Source: Saccharothrix tamanrassetensis
GTDB taxonomy: Bacteria; Actinomycetota; Actinomycetes; Mycobacteriales; Pseudonocardiaceae
DNA: 64,000 nt
Direction: 5' to 3'
NCBI RefSeq assembly: GCF_014203665.1
Contig: NZ_JACHJN010000013.1
Span: 147,889 to 211,888 of the forward strand
Made by a program: the position numbers and the translations under genes
Shown: piece by piece, positions 15,694-24,145 of the stretch
Layout of the letters: each line of letters begins with the position of its first letter
How positions within the stretch are numbered: position 1 is the first letter of the stretch
The notes under the pieces: generated by a model
Seen by the model: only the letters and a program-made list of their open reading frames with translations
Told to the model about the DNA's origin: nothing
The model's database searches: none

Positions 15694-17727
15694 CTAGAGG
15701 AGGTCCGGGCGGTGCCAGGGCTCGTCCAGGACGTGTTGAGCCAGGAAGGAGAAGATCGTCTCGTACCAGACCTTCGCGTTGCCGGGGGTCAGGATCCAGT
15801 GGTTCTCGGTCGGGAAGTACAGGAACTTCGCCGGTACGCCGTGGCGCACCAGGTCGAAGTAGAGCCGCTGCCCTTCGCCGATCGGAACCCGGTAGTCCTT
15901 GTCCCCGTGGATCACCAGCATCGGGGTCTTGATGTCGGCCACCCTCAGGTGCGGTGAGTTCGCCCTCACCCGTTCCTGCTGCCGGAGGGGGTCGCCCATC
16001 TCGCGGATCCAGTAGTACGAGTCGTCCGTGCTCCCGGTGAACGCGTCCAGGTGCCACAGCGACGCGTGGGTCACGATGGCCTTGAAGCGGTCGGTCTGGG
16101 TCGCGATCCAGTTCGCCATGTACCCGCCGAACGAGCCGCCCATGGCGGCCGTGCGGCTGTCGTCGATGTCGTCGCGGCGCACGGCCACGTCGGTGATCGC
16201 CATCAGGTCCGTGTACGGCTCGGCGCCCCAGCTGCCCCAGCCCGCCTCGATGAACTCCGGGCCGTAGCCGGTGGACAGCGCCGGGTCCGGCGACAGGACG
16301 GCGTAGCCGCGCGCGGCCATCAGCCACGGGTTCCAGCGCCAGCTCCAGCTGTTCGCGCTCATCACCGGGCCGCCGTGCACCCACAGCAGCAGCGGCGCGG
16401 GCTGCTCCGGGGAGCAGCCGGTCGGCAGCACCAGCCAGGCGCGGACGGTGCGGCCGTCGGCGACCACCGTCTCGATCTCGGTCAGGGTGCCCGGCAGGGA
16501 CTCGACCACGCCCGGTGCGGGCAGCGGCACGGCCCGCTGGTCGGGCTCCGCCAACTCCAGGCGCACGGGCTGCGGGGAGTGGTCGAACGCGTTGCGCAGC
16601 GCGTAGACGTGGTCCGCGCCGACCTGCACGTCGTTGTACGCGCCGGTCGCGGTCAGCTTGATCAGGTCGCCGGACGCCAGGTCCAGCCGCCAGATGGGCT
16701 GGTGGCCGCGGTGGGAGCTGGTGAAGTACACCGCTGCGCCGTCCGGGCTGACCACCGGGTGCTCGGCTTCCTCGGCGAAGTCCGGCGCGAGTTCGGTGAT
16801 CGTGCCGTCCAGGGAGATCCGCACCAGCGCGTTGCGCCACGGCCGGTCCGGCGTCGAGTCGTACGTGCGGATCGCGATCACGCCGGACGAGTCGGGCAGG
16901 AACGTGGCCTGGGCGAACGAGTGCCCGTCGACGTCCGCGAGCACCCGGCTCGACGTGCCGTCCGCCGCCGACAGCCGCAGCCGGACCCGCGCGCCGTAGT
17001 ACGCGCTCACGTCGACCCGCTCGGTGTGCACGACCCACCGGCCGTCCGGGCTGATCGCCGCGGAGTCGTCCAGCCTGGTGGCCGCCTCCGGCGTCAGGTC
17101 GACCAGGTCCGCCGGGTCCAGGCGTTCACCCGCCGGGTCGAACGACCCGGTGAGCAGCCTGGGGTAGGTCGGGCCGAGGTCGGCGTCCCAGTACCGGATC
17201 GGGTACGACTCGTACAGGATCGCGGTGACGCCGGCGTCCTCGCGGGACTTGCGCAGCTCCTCGTCGGACTCGCCGAACTCCGCGGTCGGGTGCGCGCCGG
17301 CGGTGAGCAGCAGCGCCCCGGTGTCACGGGCCACCGCCAGCCGTTCCACGCCGCCGGTCGGGCGGAGCAGTTCGCGGGCCTCGCCGACCTCGGGCAGCAG
17401 CCACAGCGCGGTCTTGTCCTTCGCCTTGCCCCCGTTGGGCTTCGCCTCCTGGTCGGGGCGGGCGGACAGGAACAGCAGCGAGCCGTCCGGGGTGAACGCC
17501 GGGCTCGACTCGCCCTTCGCGGCCCGGGTCAGCCGGCGCGCCGGGCGCTCGCCCGCCGGGTCGACCTCCCACAGCGCGCCCTGCCAAGTCTTGCCGTCCG
17601 GGGACAGCTCCGACACCACCGTCACCAGCCGGGTGCCGTCGGGGGACAGGGCCAGCGAGCCCAACCGGGGCAGCGCGTTGAACGCGGACAGGTCGGCGAA
17701 GTCGCCGGCCTGGATCTTGCCGCTCAT
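15694..17727 (-). CDS. S9 family peptidase (prolyl oligopeptidase / acylaminoacyl-peptidase type)
   Basis: A 677-residue cytosolic serine peptidase. Residues 1 to about 400 form a beta-propeller with WD40-like/TolB-like repeats (SPDGTRLV, SPDGRWVVH, SPDGAAVYF). The C-terminal alpha/beta hydrolase domain carries the nucleophile in GGSFGGYMAN, the acid in VIHGDKDYRVP and the His in PTENHWIL. It cleaves short peptides after proline or removes acylated residues. ATG 17727 has a perfect GGAGG site and overlaps the galE stop by one base, so it is the last gene of the ideR-galK-galE run; a metabolic link with galactose is not obvious. Confidence 0.93.
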   Translation of the reverse strand: MSGKIQAGDFADLSAFNALPRLGSLALSPDGTRLVTVVSELSPDGKTWQGALWEVDPAGERPARRLTRAAKGESSPAFTPDGSLLFLSARPDQEAKPNGGKAKDKTALWLLPEVGEARELLRPTGGVERLAVARDTGALLLTAGAHPTAEFGESDEELRKSREDAGVTAILYESYPIRYWDADLGPTYPRLLTGSFDPAGERLDPADLVDLTPEAATRLDDSAAISPDGRWVVHTERVDVSAYYGARVRLRLSAADGTSSRVLADVDGHSFAQATFLPDSSGVIAIRTYDSTPDRPWRNALVRISLDGTITELAPDFAEEAEHPVVSPDGAAVYFTSSHRGHQPIWRLDLASGDLIKLTATGAYNDVQVGADHVYALRNAFDHSPQPVRLELAEPDQRAVPLPAPGVVESLPGTLTEIETVVADGRTVRAWLVLPTGCSPEQPAPLLLWVHGGPVMSANSWSWRWNPWLMAARGYAVLSPDPALSTGYGPEFIEAGWGSWGAEPYTDLMAITDVAVRRDDIDDSRTAAMGGSFGGYMANWIATQTDRFKAIVTHASLWHLDAFTGSTDDSYYWIREMGDPLRQQERVRANSPHLRVADIKTPMLVIHGDKDYRVPIGEGQRLYFDLVRHGVPAKFLYFPTENHWILTPGNAKVWYETIFSFLAQHVLDEPWHRPDLL

Positions 17728-18695
17728 CAGACCTCCTGCCGGGACCGGGCCTGGGTGAACTCCCACGCGTCGCGCACGATGCCGGTCAGGTCCACCCGCT
17801 CCGCCTTCCACCCCAGTTCGGTCCGGGCGCGCTCGGCGGACGCCACCAGCACCGCCGGGTCGCCCGAGCGGCGCGGCGACACCTCCGCCGGGATCGGGTG
17901 GCCGGTGACCTCACGGCACGCGTCGATCACCTGGCGGACCGAGAAGCCGACCCCGATGCCCAGGTTGTAGATGCGGTGTTCGCCGCCGGTCGCGTGCGCC
18001 AGGGCCTTGAGGTGCGCGTCGGCCAGGTCCACCACGTGGATGTAGTCGCGCACGCCGGTGCCGTCCTCGGTCGGGTAGTCGTCGCCGTAGATGGCGACCT
18101 TCTCCCGCTTGCCCGACGCCACCTGGAGCACGATCGGGATCAGGTGCGTCTCGGTCGCGTGCCGCTCGCCGAACCGCCCGTACGCGCCCGCCACGTTGAA
18201 GTACCGCAGGCTGACCGCCGCCAGGCCGTGCGAGGTCGCGTAGCCGGTGATGGCGTGGTCGATCGCGAGCTTGGTCGCGCCGTAGGTGTTGGTCGGCCGG
18301 GTCGGGGCGGTCTCCACGATCGGCACCTGGTCCGGCTCGCCGTAGGTGGCGGCGGTGGAGGAGAACACCAGGCGCGGCGTGCCGTGCTCGCGCATCGCGT
18401 CCAGCAGCCGCAGCGACGTGACGACGTTGCCCTGCCAGTACTTCGCCGGGTCCTGCTGCGACTCGCCGACCAGCGACTTCGCCGCGAAGTGCAGCACGCC
18501 GTCGAAGCCCTCGGCGAGCACCGAGCCGATCACGTCGTCGATGTTCTCGGCGATCAGCCGGACCCCGTCGGGGACCGCGTCGGCGTGCCCGGTCGACAGG
18601 TCGTCGAGCACGACCACCTCGTGACCCGACTCGACCAGCCGAGCCGCGCACACGCTGCCGACGTACCCAGCACCGCCCGTGACCAGCAGCTTCAC
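17727..18695 (-). CDS. galE: UDP-glucose 4-epimerase
   Basis: A 322-residue short-chain-dehydrogenase-fold enzyme interconverting UDP-galactose and UDP-glucose with bound NAD. The N-terminal motif VTGGAGYVGS binds NAD, DDLSTGH follows, and the catalytic YGATKLAIDH (YxxxK) and SSTAATYG segments are present. Length is normal for actinobacterial GalE. The GTG at 18695 follows an AGCGGGGA site. It lies 31 bases downstream of galK and overlaps the S9 peptidase start, completing the Leloir step after galactokinase; no galT is seen in the window. Confidence 0.94.
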   Translation of the reverse strand: MKLLVTGGAGYVGSVCAARLVESGHEVVVLDDLSTGHADAVPDGVRLIAENIDDVIGSVLAEGFDGVLHFAAKSLVGESQQDPAKYWQGNVVTSLRLLDAMREHGTPRLVFSSTAATYGEPDQVPIVETAPTRPTNTYGATKLAIDHAITGYATSHGLAAVSLRYFNVAGAYGRFGERHATETHLIPIVLQVASGKREKVAIYGDDYPTEDGTGVRDYIHVVDLADAHLKALAHATGGEHRIYNLGIGVGFSVRQVIDACREVTGHPIPAEVSPRRSGDPAVLVASAERARTELGWKAERVDLTGIVRDAWEFTQARSRQEV

Positions 18696-18726
18696 CGTGA
18701 TCCCCGCTTTCGTAGTGTCCGCTTGT

Positions 18727-19899
18727 TCAGTGGTCCCGTCCCGCGCCCGCCGAGGGCACGGCCGGGAAGGTCCGGGGCGTGGCCCAGCCACGCTCCGCGT
18801 AGCCGGCGAGCACCCGCCGCACCACCGCTTCGTGCCGGTCGACGGGCACCAGCGCGATCGCCGACCCGCCGAACCCGCCACCGATCATCCGCGCGCCCAA
18901 CGCGCCCTCGGCCGAGGCCGAGGCCACCGCCACGTCCAGTTCCGGGCAGGACACCCGGTAGTCGTCGCGCAGGCTCGCGTGCGACGCCTCCAGCAGCGGC
19001 CCGAGGTCGGCCGGCGAGCCGGCGCGCAACGCGTCCACGGCCCGCAGCACCCGCTCGTTCTCCGTCACCACGTGCCTGACCAGCGGCCGGAGTTCGTCGG
19101 GCAGCCTGCCCAGCGCCTCGTCCAGCTCCGCGATCCCCACGTCGCGCAACGCGCGCACGCCCAGCAGCGCGGCGGCCCGCTCGCACCCCGCCCGACGCGC
19201 GCCGTAGCCGCCGTCGGTGTTCGAATGGCTCGCCCGCGTGTCGATGACCAGCACTTCCAGGTCCTGAGCGGCCGTGTCGAACGGCACCTGCTCGGACTCG
19301 CCGGACCGGACGTCCAGGAACAGCACGTGCGCCTCGGTGCACAGCAGCGACGCGGTCTGGTCGAGCAGGCCGGTCGGCGCGCCCACGAAGTCGTTCTCCG
19401 CGCGCTGCACCCAGCGCGCGATCCGCGGCCGGTCCTCGGCGACCCCGGCCAGGCCGAGCAGCGCCAGCGCCACCGCGCACTCCAGCGCGTGCGACGAGGA
19501 CAGCCCCGCGCCCGACGGCACGTCACCCGCGATCACCAGGTCGGCACCGCCGGTGAGGCCCTCCGCGCGCAGCGCCCACGCCACCCCCGACGGGTACGCG
19601 GCCCACCCGGAGACACCACCGGGTTCGAGGTCGGCGACCGCGACCGGGGCGGCGTGCCGGAAGCGGCCGTCGTCGCCCAGCGTCGACACCGACAGCACGC
19701 CGTCGGCCCGCGGCGACGCGGCCACCGCCGTCCGGTGGGGCAGCGCGAACGGCAGCACGAAGCCGTCGTTGTAGTCGGTGTGCTCGCCGATCAGATTCAC
19801 CCGACCGGGCGCGGACCACACCCCGTGGGGAGCGGTGCCGTGCAGTTCTCCGAACGCGTCGGCGGCGCGCTGTGCCTGGTTCCGGCGGGCCGGACTCAC
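18727..19899 (-). CDS. galK: Galactokinase
   Basis: A 390-residue GHMP kinase phosphorylating galactose with ATP. The galactokinase signature GRVNLIGEHTDYNDGFVLP is near residues 30-50, the ATP-binding GDVPSGAGLSSSHALE near 130-145, and the GHMP C-terminal motif MIGGGFGGSAI near 335-345. The start GTG 19899 overlaps the ideR stop in a GTGA arrangement, so galK is translated by coupling to the iron regulator. The catalytic Asp region (GLLDQTASL) is intact. Confidence 0.95.
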   Translation of the reverse strand: MSPARRNQAQRAADAFGELHGTAPHGVWSAPGRVNLIGEHTDYNDGFVLPFALPHRTAVAASPRADGVLSVSTLGDDGRFRHAAPVAVADLEPGGVSGWAAYPSGVAWALRAEGLTGGADLVIAGDVPSGAGLSSSHALECAVALALLGLAGVAEDRPRIARWVQRAENDFVGAPTGLLDQTASLLCTEAHVLFLDVRSGESEQVPFDTAAQDLEVLVIDTRASHSNTDGGYGARRAGCERAAALLGVRALRDVGIAELDEALGRLPDELRPLVRHVVTENERVLRAVDALRAGSPADLGPLLEASHASLRDDYRVSCPELDVAVASASAEGALGARMIGGGFGGSAIALVPVDRHEAVVRRVLAGYAERGWATPRTFPAVPSAGAGRDH

Positions 19900-20603
19900 C
19901 GAACCTGCACCAGCACCGCCTGCACCAGCACGGCGTGCGCGACCGACGGGTCCAACTCGGCGATCGTGCCGTTGCCGCGCACCTGCACGACCTTGGCCCC
20001 GCCCATCGAGTCGATGTCCACGGTGCCACCGGGCACCACACCGGCCGCCTTCAGCTCGGCCATCAGGTCCGGGTCCAGTTGCACGTGCTCGGCGATCCGC
20101 CGCACCTCCACCCGACCGCCGCCGCGCCGCGCCACCTCGTCGACGCGGACCAGGCCGGCCTCGGCGGGGGGCGCGGGGTCGCCGTCGCCCAGCTTGTCCA
20201 GGCCGGGGATGGGGTTGCCGTAGGGGGAGGTGGTGGGGTTGCCCAGCAGCTTGACCAGCTTGCGCTCGACGGCCTCGCTCATCACGTGCTCCCAGCGGCA
20301 GGCCTCGCTGTGCACGTGCTCCCACTCCAGGCCGATGATGTCGACCAGGAGGCGCTCGGCGAGCCGGTGCTTGCGCATCACCGCGATGGCCAGCCCGCGA
20401 CCCTGCTCGGTCAGCTCCAGGTGGCGGTCGTCGGCGACGACCACCAGGCCGTCGCGCTCCATCCGGCCCACCGTCTGGCTCACCGTGGGGCCGCTCTGGC
20501 CGAGGCGCTCGGCGATCCGGGCACGCAGAGGGACAACGCCTTCTTCTTCGAGCTCGTAGATCGTGCGGAGGTACATCTCAGTGGTGTCGATGAGGTCGTT
20601 CAC
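19896..20603 (-). CDS. ideR: Iron-dependent repressor IdeR (DtxR family)
   Basis: A 235-residue Fe(II)-activated repressor controlling iron uptake and storage genes. The N-terminal winged helix (residues 1-70), dimerisation domain and C-terminal SH3-like domain are all present. Every metal ligand of DtxR lines up: Met10, His79, Glu83, His98, Cys102, Glu105 and His106 (HVHSEACRWEHV). The GTG at 20603 gives this exact numbering, confirming the start over a longer frame. It heads the ideR-galK-galE-S9 run; in corynebacteria galE also lies next to dtxR, so the association is old. It is divergent from sseA. Confidence 0.96.
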   Translation of the reverse strand: MNDLIDTTEMYLRTIYELEEEGVVPLRARIAERLGQSGPTVSQTVGRMERDGLVVVADDRHLELTEQGRGLAIAVMRKHRLAERLLVDIIGLEWEHVHSEACRWEHVMSEAVERKLVKLLGNPTTSPYGNPIPGLDKLGDGDPAPPAEAGLVRVDEVARRGGGRVEVRRIAEHVQLDPDLMAELKAAGVVPGGTVDIDSMGGAKVVQVRGNGTIAELDPSVAHAVLVQAVLVQVR

Positions 20604-20665
20604 ACCCGCTCCCCTTACGTATGGTGCCAATGCTAGTCGCCCGGTGACGGGTGCAGGATGGTGCC

Positions 20666-21514
20666 GTGCATCCATTGATCAGCACTGAAGCCCTGGCCTC
20701 TGCGCTGGCCGGCGCCGCTCCCCCGAAGGTGGTGGATGTCCGCTGGCGCCTGGGCGGACCCCCGGGACGTCAAGACTACGAGGTCGGGCACGTTCCCGGT
20801 GCCCACTACCTCGACCTGGACGCGGACTTGTCCTCCGCGCCGGGTGCGGGAGGCCGTCACCCCCTACCGTCCACCGAGGACCTACAGCGCGTGCTGCGCT
20901 CCGCCGGCATCCGCAAAGGTCACCCGGTAGTGGCCTACGACGCAGCCGACGGCTCGGTGGCGGCCCGCCTCTGGTGGCTCCTCCGTTGGGCCGGTCACAC
21001 CGAGGTGGCGGTCCTGGACGGGGGCTTCGCCGCCTGGGTGGCCGAAGGTCGCCCGGTGTCGAAGGAGATCCCGACCGCCGAGCCCGGCGACATCACCGTC
21101 ACACCAGGCGCCATGCCCGTGGTCGACGCAGACGAGGCCGCGGCCTTGGCCCGCAACGGCGTGCTGCTCGACGCTCGGGCACCTCAGCGCTACCAGGGCG
21201 AAACGGAACCGGTCGACCCGCGCGCCGGCCACATCCCCGGAGCCCTCAACGCCCCTTCGTCCGGGCACGTGGACAGCAACGGCCGCTGGCTGGGCCCGAC
21301 CGCCCTCGCCGAACGCTTCCAAGCCCTTGGCGCACGCCCCGACGCACGCGTGGGTGCCTACTGCGGCTCGGGCGTCACGGCGTCGTCGGTCGTGCTGGCC
21401 TTGGAAGTGGCGGGAATCACCACCCCGGACAAGCCCGCCGAACTGTACGCAGGCTCGTGGTCCCACTGGTGCGTAGACCCGAGCCGCGAAGTCGCCACCG
21501 GCCCCACCCCTTAG
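20666..21514 (+). CDS. sseA: Thiosulfate/3-mercaptopyruvate sulfurtransferase (tandem rhodanese)
   Basis: A 282-residue protein with two rhodanese domains. The N-terminal one (residues about 10-125) is catalytically silent and the C-terminal one carries the active-site cysteine in GAYCGSGVTASSV. It moves sulfane sulfur from 3-mercaptopyruvate or thiosulfate to thiol or cyanide acceptors. The start is GTG 20666 or GTG 20651; the former has an AGGATG-like site at good spacing. It is divergent from ideR with 62 bases between starts. The long palindromic element begins 64 bases after its stop and may serve as its transcription end. Confidence 0.93.
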   Translation: MHPLISTEALASALAGAAPPKVVDVRWRLGGPPGRQDYEVGHVPGAHYLDLDADLSSAPGAGGRHPLPSTEDLQRVLRSAGIRKGHPVVAYDAADGSVAARLWWLLRWAGHTEVAVLDGGFAAWVAEGRPVSKEIPTAEPGDITVTPGAMPVVDADEAAALARNGVLLDARAPQRYQGETEPVDPRAGHIPGALNAPSSGHVDSNGRWLGPTALAERFQALGARPDARVGAYCGSGVTASSVVLALEVAGITTPDKPAELYAGSWSHWCVDPSREVATGPTP

Positions 21515-21604
21515 CGACCGCCACCACTCGCCCTCTGCACACATACCCGACGCACCCGTCCGCCCCATTTGAAGCCGGGCGCGCAGCGCACACCTCCGGT
21601 CGAG

Positions 21605-21736
21605 CTGTGTGTCATCCCCGTATGGCCTGCGCGCAGCGAACCGCGCTTGTCCGGGGAATGCAAGCACGCTTTTCGCTTGCATTCCCCGGACAAGCGCGGT
21701 TGTCTTTTGACCAGGACATGCGGGGATGACACACAG
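21605..21736. repeat. Hairpin A1 of the composite element
   Basis: Outer stem: CTGTGTGTCATCCCCG (21605-21620) with CGGGGATGACACACAG (21721-21736), 16 of 16 pairs. Inner stem: 27 perfect pairs between 21639-21665 and 21675-21701, closing a nine-base loop ACGCTTTTC. The inner stem has the pattern CTTGTC-8N-GCAAGC with 8N = CGGGGAAT. Confidence 0.95.
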
Positions 21737-21780
21737 CCTGCTCGTATCTTTTATGCTTTGGCTTTTGAGGGATCCTTGGT

Positions 21781-21901
21781 GGTCTGCCCGTCCGGCGAGG
21801 ACTCTTTTTTCTTTTCAGCGGGAGCGGTCAGAGACTTGGTTTCGGGTCGCTTTTAGTTCTCGGACCAGAAGCTAAAAGCGACGCTCGCCGCTTGGCAGAC
21901 C
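21781..21901. repeat. Hairpin C1 (central) of the composite element
   Basis: GGTCTGCC (21781-21788) pairs with GGCAGACC (21894-21901), GGCGAG (21794-21799) with CTCGCC (21884-21889), and an inner 11-bp stem GTCGCTTTTAG (21846-21856) with CTAAAAGCGAC (21872-21882). A T-rich run (CTCTTTTTTCTTTTC) follows the left arm. The left part, from 21773, is identical over more than 35 bases to copy 2. Confidence 0.9.
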
Positions 21902-21930
21902 TCCGGGGAGGAAAAGCAAAGAAAGGGCGG

Positions 21931-22058
21931 TCGTGTTCTCCCCGCATGACCTGTCAAAGACCACCACGCTTGTCCGGGTAGTGCAAGCGGTGAAGCGTGC
22001 TTGCACTACCCGGACAAGCGTGGTTGCCCTGCGGGCAGGCCATACGGGGAGAACACGA
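21931..22058. repeat. Hairpin B1 of the composite element
   Basis: Outer stem TCGTGTTCTCCCCG (21931-21944) with CGGGGAGAACACGA (22045-22058). Inner stem of 26 perfect pairs, 21963-21988 with 21999-22024, closing a ten-base loop GGTGAAGCGT. Same pattern CTTGTC-8N-GCAAGC with 8N = CGGGTAGT. Confidence 0.95.
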
Positions 22059-22177
22059 GGCCAGGTCTGTGCGGGGGGCCCGAGTGCGTGCGGACTGAAG
22101 TTGTGTGTGCGGGGCACGGGCGCGCGTGGGCGGAGGGTGCGTGCGCGGTGGGTCGTGGGTGGTGTTCGGGCTTCCGG

Positions 22178-22792
22178 TCAGGCGTTGGGGATCTTCTCGA
22201 AGGCCTTGGTCGCCAGCTTGAGGGCCACTGCGCACGGGTCGAACGAGTCGATGGGGGTCACGCTGGCGAGGAAGGCCGGGGTGATCTCGTCCGGGTCGTC
22301 GGTGAGCATGACGATGACCGAGCAGTCGCCGCCCTTCTCCTTGACCTCGTAAGCGGTGTTGCCGCCGACTTCGATCTCGCGGGCCTCGCCCTCGTATTCG
22401 GCGAAGGTGACCATGAAGAGCACCACTGCGAACGGGTCCTCGGTGCTCTGCACGCAACCCTTCTCGCCGGCCTTCTTGGCGCCGATGGCCGTTGCCACCT
22501 CTTCGGGCGTGAGGACGTCGCAGTCCTCGTAGCCCTCGGTCTTCTTCTTCGTGCCGATCTTCACCTTGCCGGCGGGCTTGGTGGCCGACGTCGGGGAGCC
22601 GGTGGACGAGGGCTTCTTCCCGCTGGTCGACGACTTGGTCGAAGAAGGCTTGCCGGAGGTGGTCTTGCCGGTGCTCACGCCGCCCGCGACCGGAACCGCC
22701 GAGCCGGCGACCGTGGTGGCGCACGCGGAGAGACCGAGCGCGGCGGCCAACGTCAGGGTGGCCGTCAGGGTGGAGGCTCGTCGCAGGTGCAT
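22178..22792 (-). CDS. Secreted lipoprotein, DUF3558-like
   Basis: A 204-residue exported lipoprotein. The signal peptide MHLRRASTLTATLTLAAALG ends in the lipobox LSAC (Cys near residue 24), followed by the TTVAG start common to mycolata and Pseudonocardiales lipoproteins. A Thr/Ser/Lys/Pro-rich linker (residues 45-85) leads to a folded domain with four cysteines (CDVLTPEEVATAIGA, GCVQ, DCSVIVM, DPCAVA). That pattern resembles DUF3558, an actinobacterial family of unknown function. ATG 22792 is chosen; an upstream ATG-less extension is unlikely. It is convergent with sseA across the palindromic element. Confidence 0.75.
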   Translation of the reverse strand: MHLRRASTLTATLTLAAALGLSACATTVAGSAVPVAGGVSTGKTTSGKPSSTKSSTSGKKPSSTGSPTSATKPAGKVKIGTKKKTEGYEDCDVLTPEEVATAIGAKKAGEKGCVQSTEDPFAVVLFMVTFAEYEGEAREIEVGGNTAYEVKEKGGDCSVIVMLTDDPDEITPAFLASVTPIDSFDPCAVALKLATKAFEKIPNA

Positions 22793-22955
22793 GTGTGTCT
22801 GACCCCGTTCCGACGCGCGGGGTTCCATCCTCGATGGCCGCAATCCTGGCCCGCTTCGTCCAGCCAGACTCTAAGTCCTGCCGCGCCGGCGTCATGCCGG
22901 GATCCACCAACCTGTGATCACACCGCCCGTCGTGGCGTGGGTTAGGTTGCCGGAC

Positions 22956-24143
22956 ATGGGCGCCGAAACCGGTAGGGAAGCCGCTGTGGTCTGGGACGAG
23001 TCCTTCCTGTCCTACGACCTGGGCGGTGACCACCCGCTGAACCCGGTCCGGCTGGACCTGACGGTCCGGCTCGCCAGCGCGCTCGGTGTGCTCGACGGCG
23101 TCGACCTGATCGCGCCCCTGCCCGCGACGGACGCCGAGATCGAACGCGTCCACGAACCCTCCTACCTGTCCGCCGTGCAGGCCGCGCCGCTGGCCGGCTG
23201 GGACGTCGGGCACGGCCTGGGCACCGCCGACAACCCGGTGTTCGACCGGATGCACGAGGCGTCCGCGCTGGTCGTGGGCGGTTCACTGGCCGCCGCGCGG
23301 AAGATCGCGTCGGGTGCCGCGAAGCGGGCGGTGAGCATCGCGGGTGGCCTGCACCACGCCATGCGCGATCACGCGGCCGGCTTCTGCGTCTACAACGACT
23401 GCTCCGTGGCGATCTCGTGGCTGCTGGACAACGGCTTCGACCGGATCGCCTACATCGACTCCGACGTGCACCACGGTGACGGCGTGCAGGACGCGTTCTA
23501 CGACGACCCGCGCGTCCTCACCGTCTCCCTCCACCAGAACCCGCTGAGCCTGTGGCCCGGCACCGGCCGCCCGTCCGAACTCGGCGGCAAGGGCGCGGAG
23601 GGCACCGCCGTCAACGTCGCCCTCCCGCCCGGCACCCGCGATCCCGACTGGCTGCGGGCATTCCACGCGGTGGTGCCGTCGCTGCTGAAGGCGTTCCACC
23701 CCCAACTGCTGGTCACCCAGTGCGGTGTGGACACCCACCACGAAGACCCGCTGGCCGACCTGGCGCTGACCGTCGACGGGCACCGCGAGATCTACCGGAC
23801 GTTCCGGTCCCTGGCCGAGGAGATCACCGGCGGCCGGTGGCTCGCCCTCGGCGGGGGAGGGTACGAACTGCTGCGCGTGGTACCCCGGTCCTGGACGCAC
23901 CTCCTGGCGACGGTGCTGGACCGGGACGTCGACCCCGACACCCGCCTGCCCGCCGACTGGATCGCCCACGCGTCCGGCCGCGCGCCGGACTGGCCGCTGC
24001 CGTCGACCATGTCCGACGGCGCCGACGTGGCGTTCGAGCCGTGGGGCGGTGACGCGCACTCGCCGCTGGATGCGGCGGTGCGGGACACCCGGCGCGCGGT
24101 GTTCCCCCTGCACGGTCTGGACCCCGACGACCCGAGGGACTAG
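22956..24143 (+). CDS. acuC: Acetoin utilization protein AcuC / class I histone-deacetylase-fold lysine deacetylase
   Basis: A 395-residue zinc-dependent amidohydrolase of the histone-deacetylase superfamily. Motifs GGLHHAMRDHAAGFCVYND, YIDSDVHHGDGVQ (catalytic His pair and zinc Asp) and TQCGVDTHHEDPLADL (zinc Asp) are intact, and a C-terminal glycine motif LALGGGGYELLRV is present. In Bacillus, AcuC removes acetyl from acetyl-CoA synthetase. Here it is followed after two bases by a protein acetyltransferase, so the pair likely forms an acetylation switch. ATG 22956 fits the conserved N-terminus. Confidence 0.92.
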   Translation: MGAETGREAAVVWDESFLSYDLGGDHPLNPVRLDLTVRLASALGVLDGVDLIAPLPATDAEIERVHEPSYLSAVQAAPLAGWDVGHGLGTADNPVFDRMHEASALVVGGSLAAARKIASGAAKRAVSIAGGLHHAMRDHAAGFCVYNDCSVAISWLLDNGFDRIAYIDSDVHHGDGVQDAFYDDPRVLTVSLHQNPLSLWPGTGRPSELGGKGAEGTAVNVALPPGTRDPDWLRAFHAVVPSLLKAFHPQLLVTQCGVDTHHEDPLADLALTVDGHREIYRTFRSLAEEITGGRWLALGGGGYELLRVVPRSWTHLLATVLDRDVDPDTRLPADWIAHASGRAPDWPLPSTMSDGADVAFEPWGGDAHSPLDAAVRDTRRAVFPLHGLDPDDPRD

Positions 24144-24145
24144 CG

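Larger units (their letters stand above)
21579..22078. repeat. Composite ~500-bp palindromic element, copy 1
   Basis: The whole gap between sseA and the convergent lipoprotein gene is filled by one structured element. Its outer ends (GCGCGCAGCGCACACC at 21579-21594 and AGGTCTGTGCGG at 22063-22074) are imperfect inverted repeats. Inside lie three hairpins in the order A (21605-21736), C (21781-21901) and B (21931-22058). The A left arm is the reverse complement of the B right arm, so the unit is also one large palindrome. A second copy of the same length and order is at 35932-36428. Small frames inside it are antisense echoes of the arms, not genes. Confidence 0.92.

Noticed and set aside
21579..22078. 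Composite palindrome as an integron attC array or a phage attachment site
   Set aside because: No integrase, no cassette structure, and two complete copies with fully paired arms rather than imperfect attC bulges.
21511..22352. Several small open frames inside palindromic element copy 1 (and the same in copy 2)
   Set aside because: They appear in inverted and repeated forms in every arm, follow the palindrome rather than codon bias, and lack ribosome sites.
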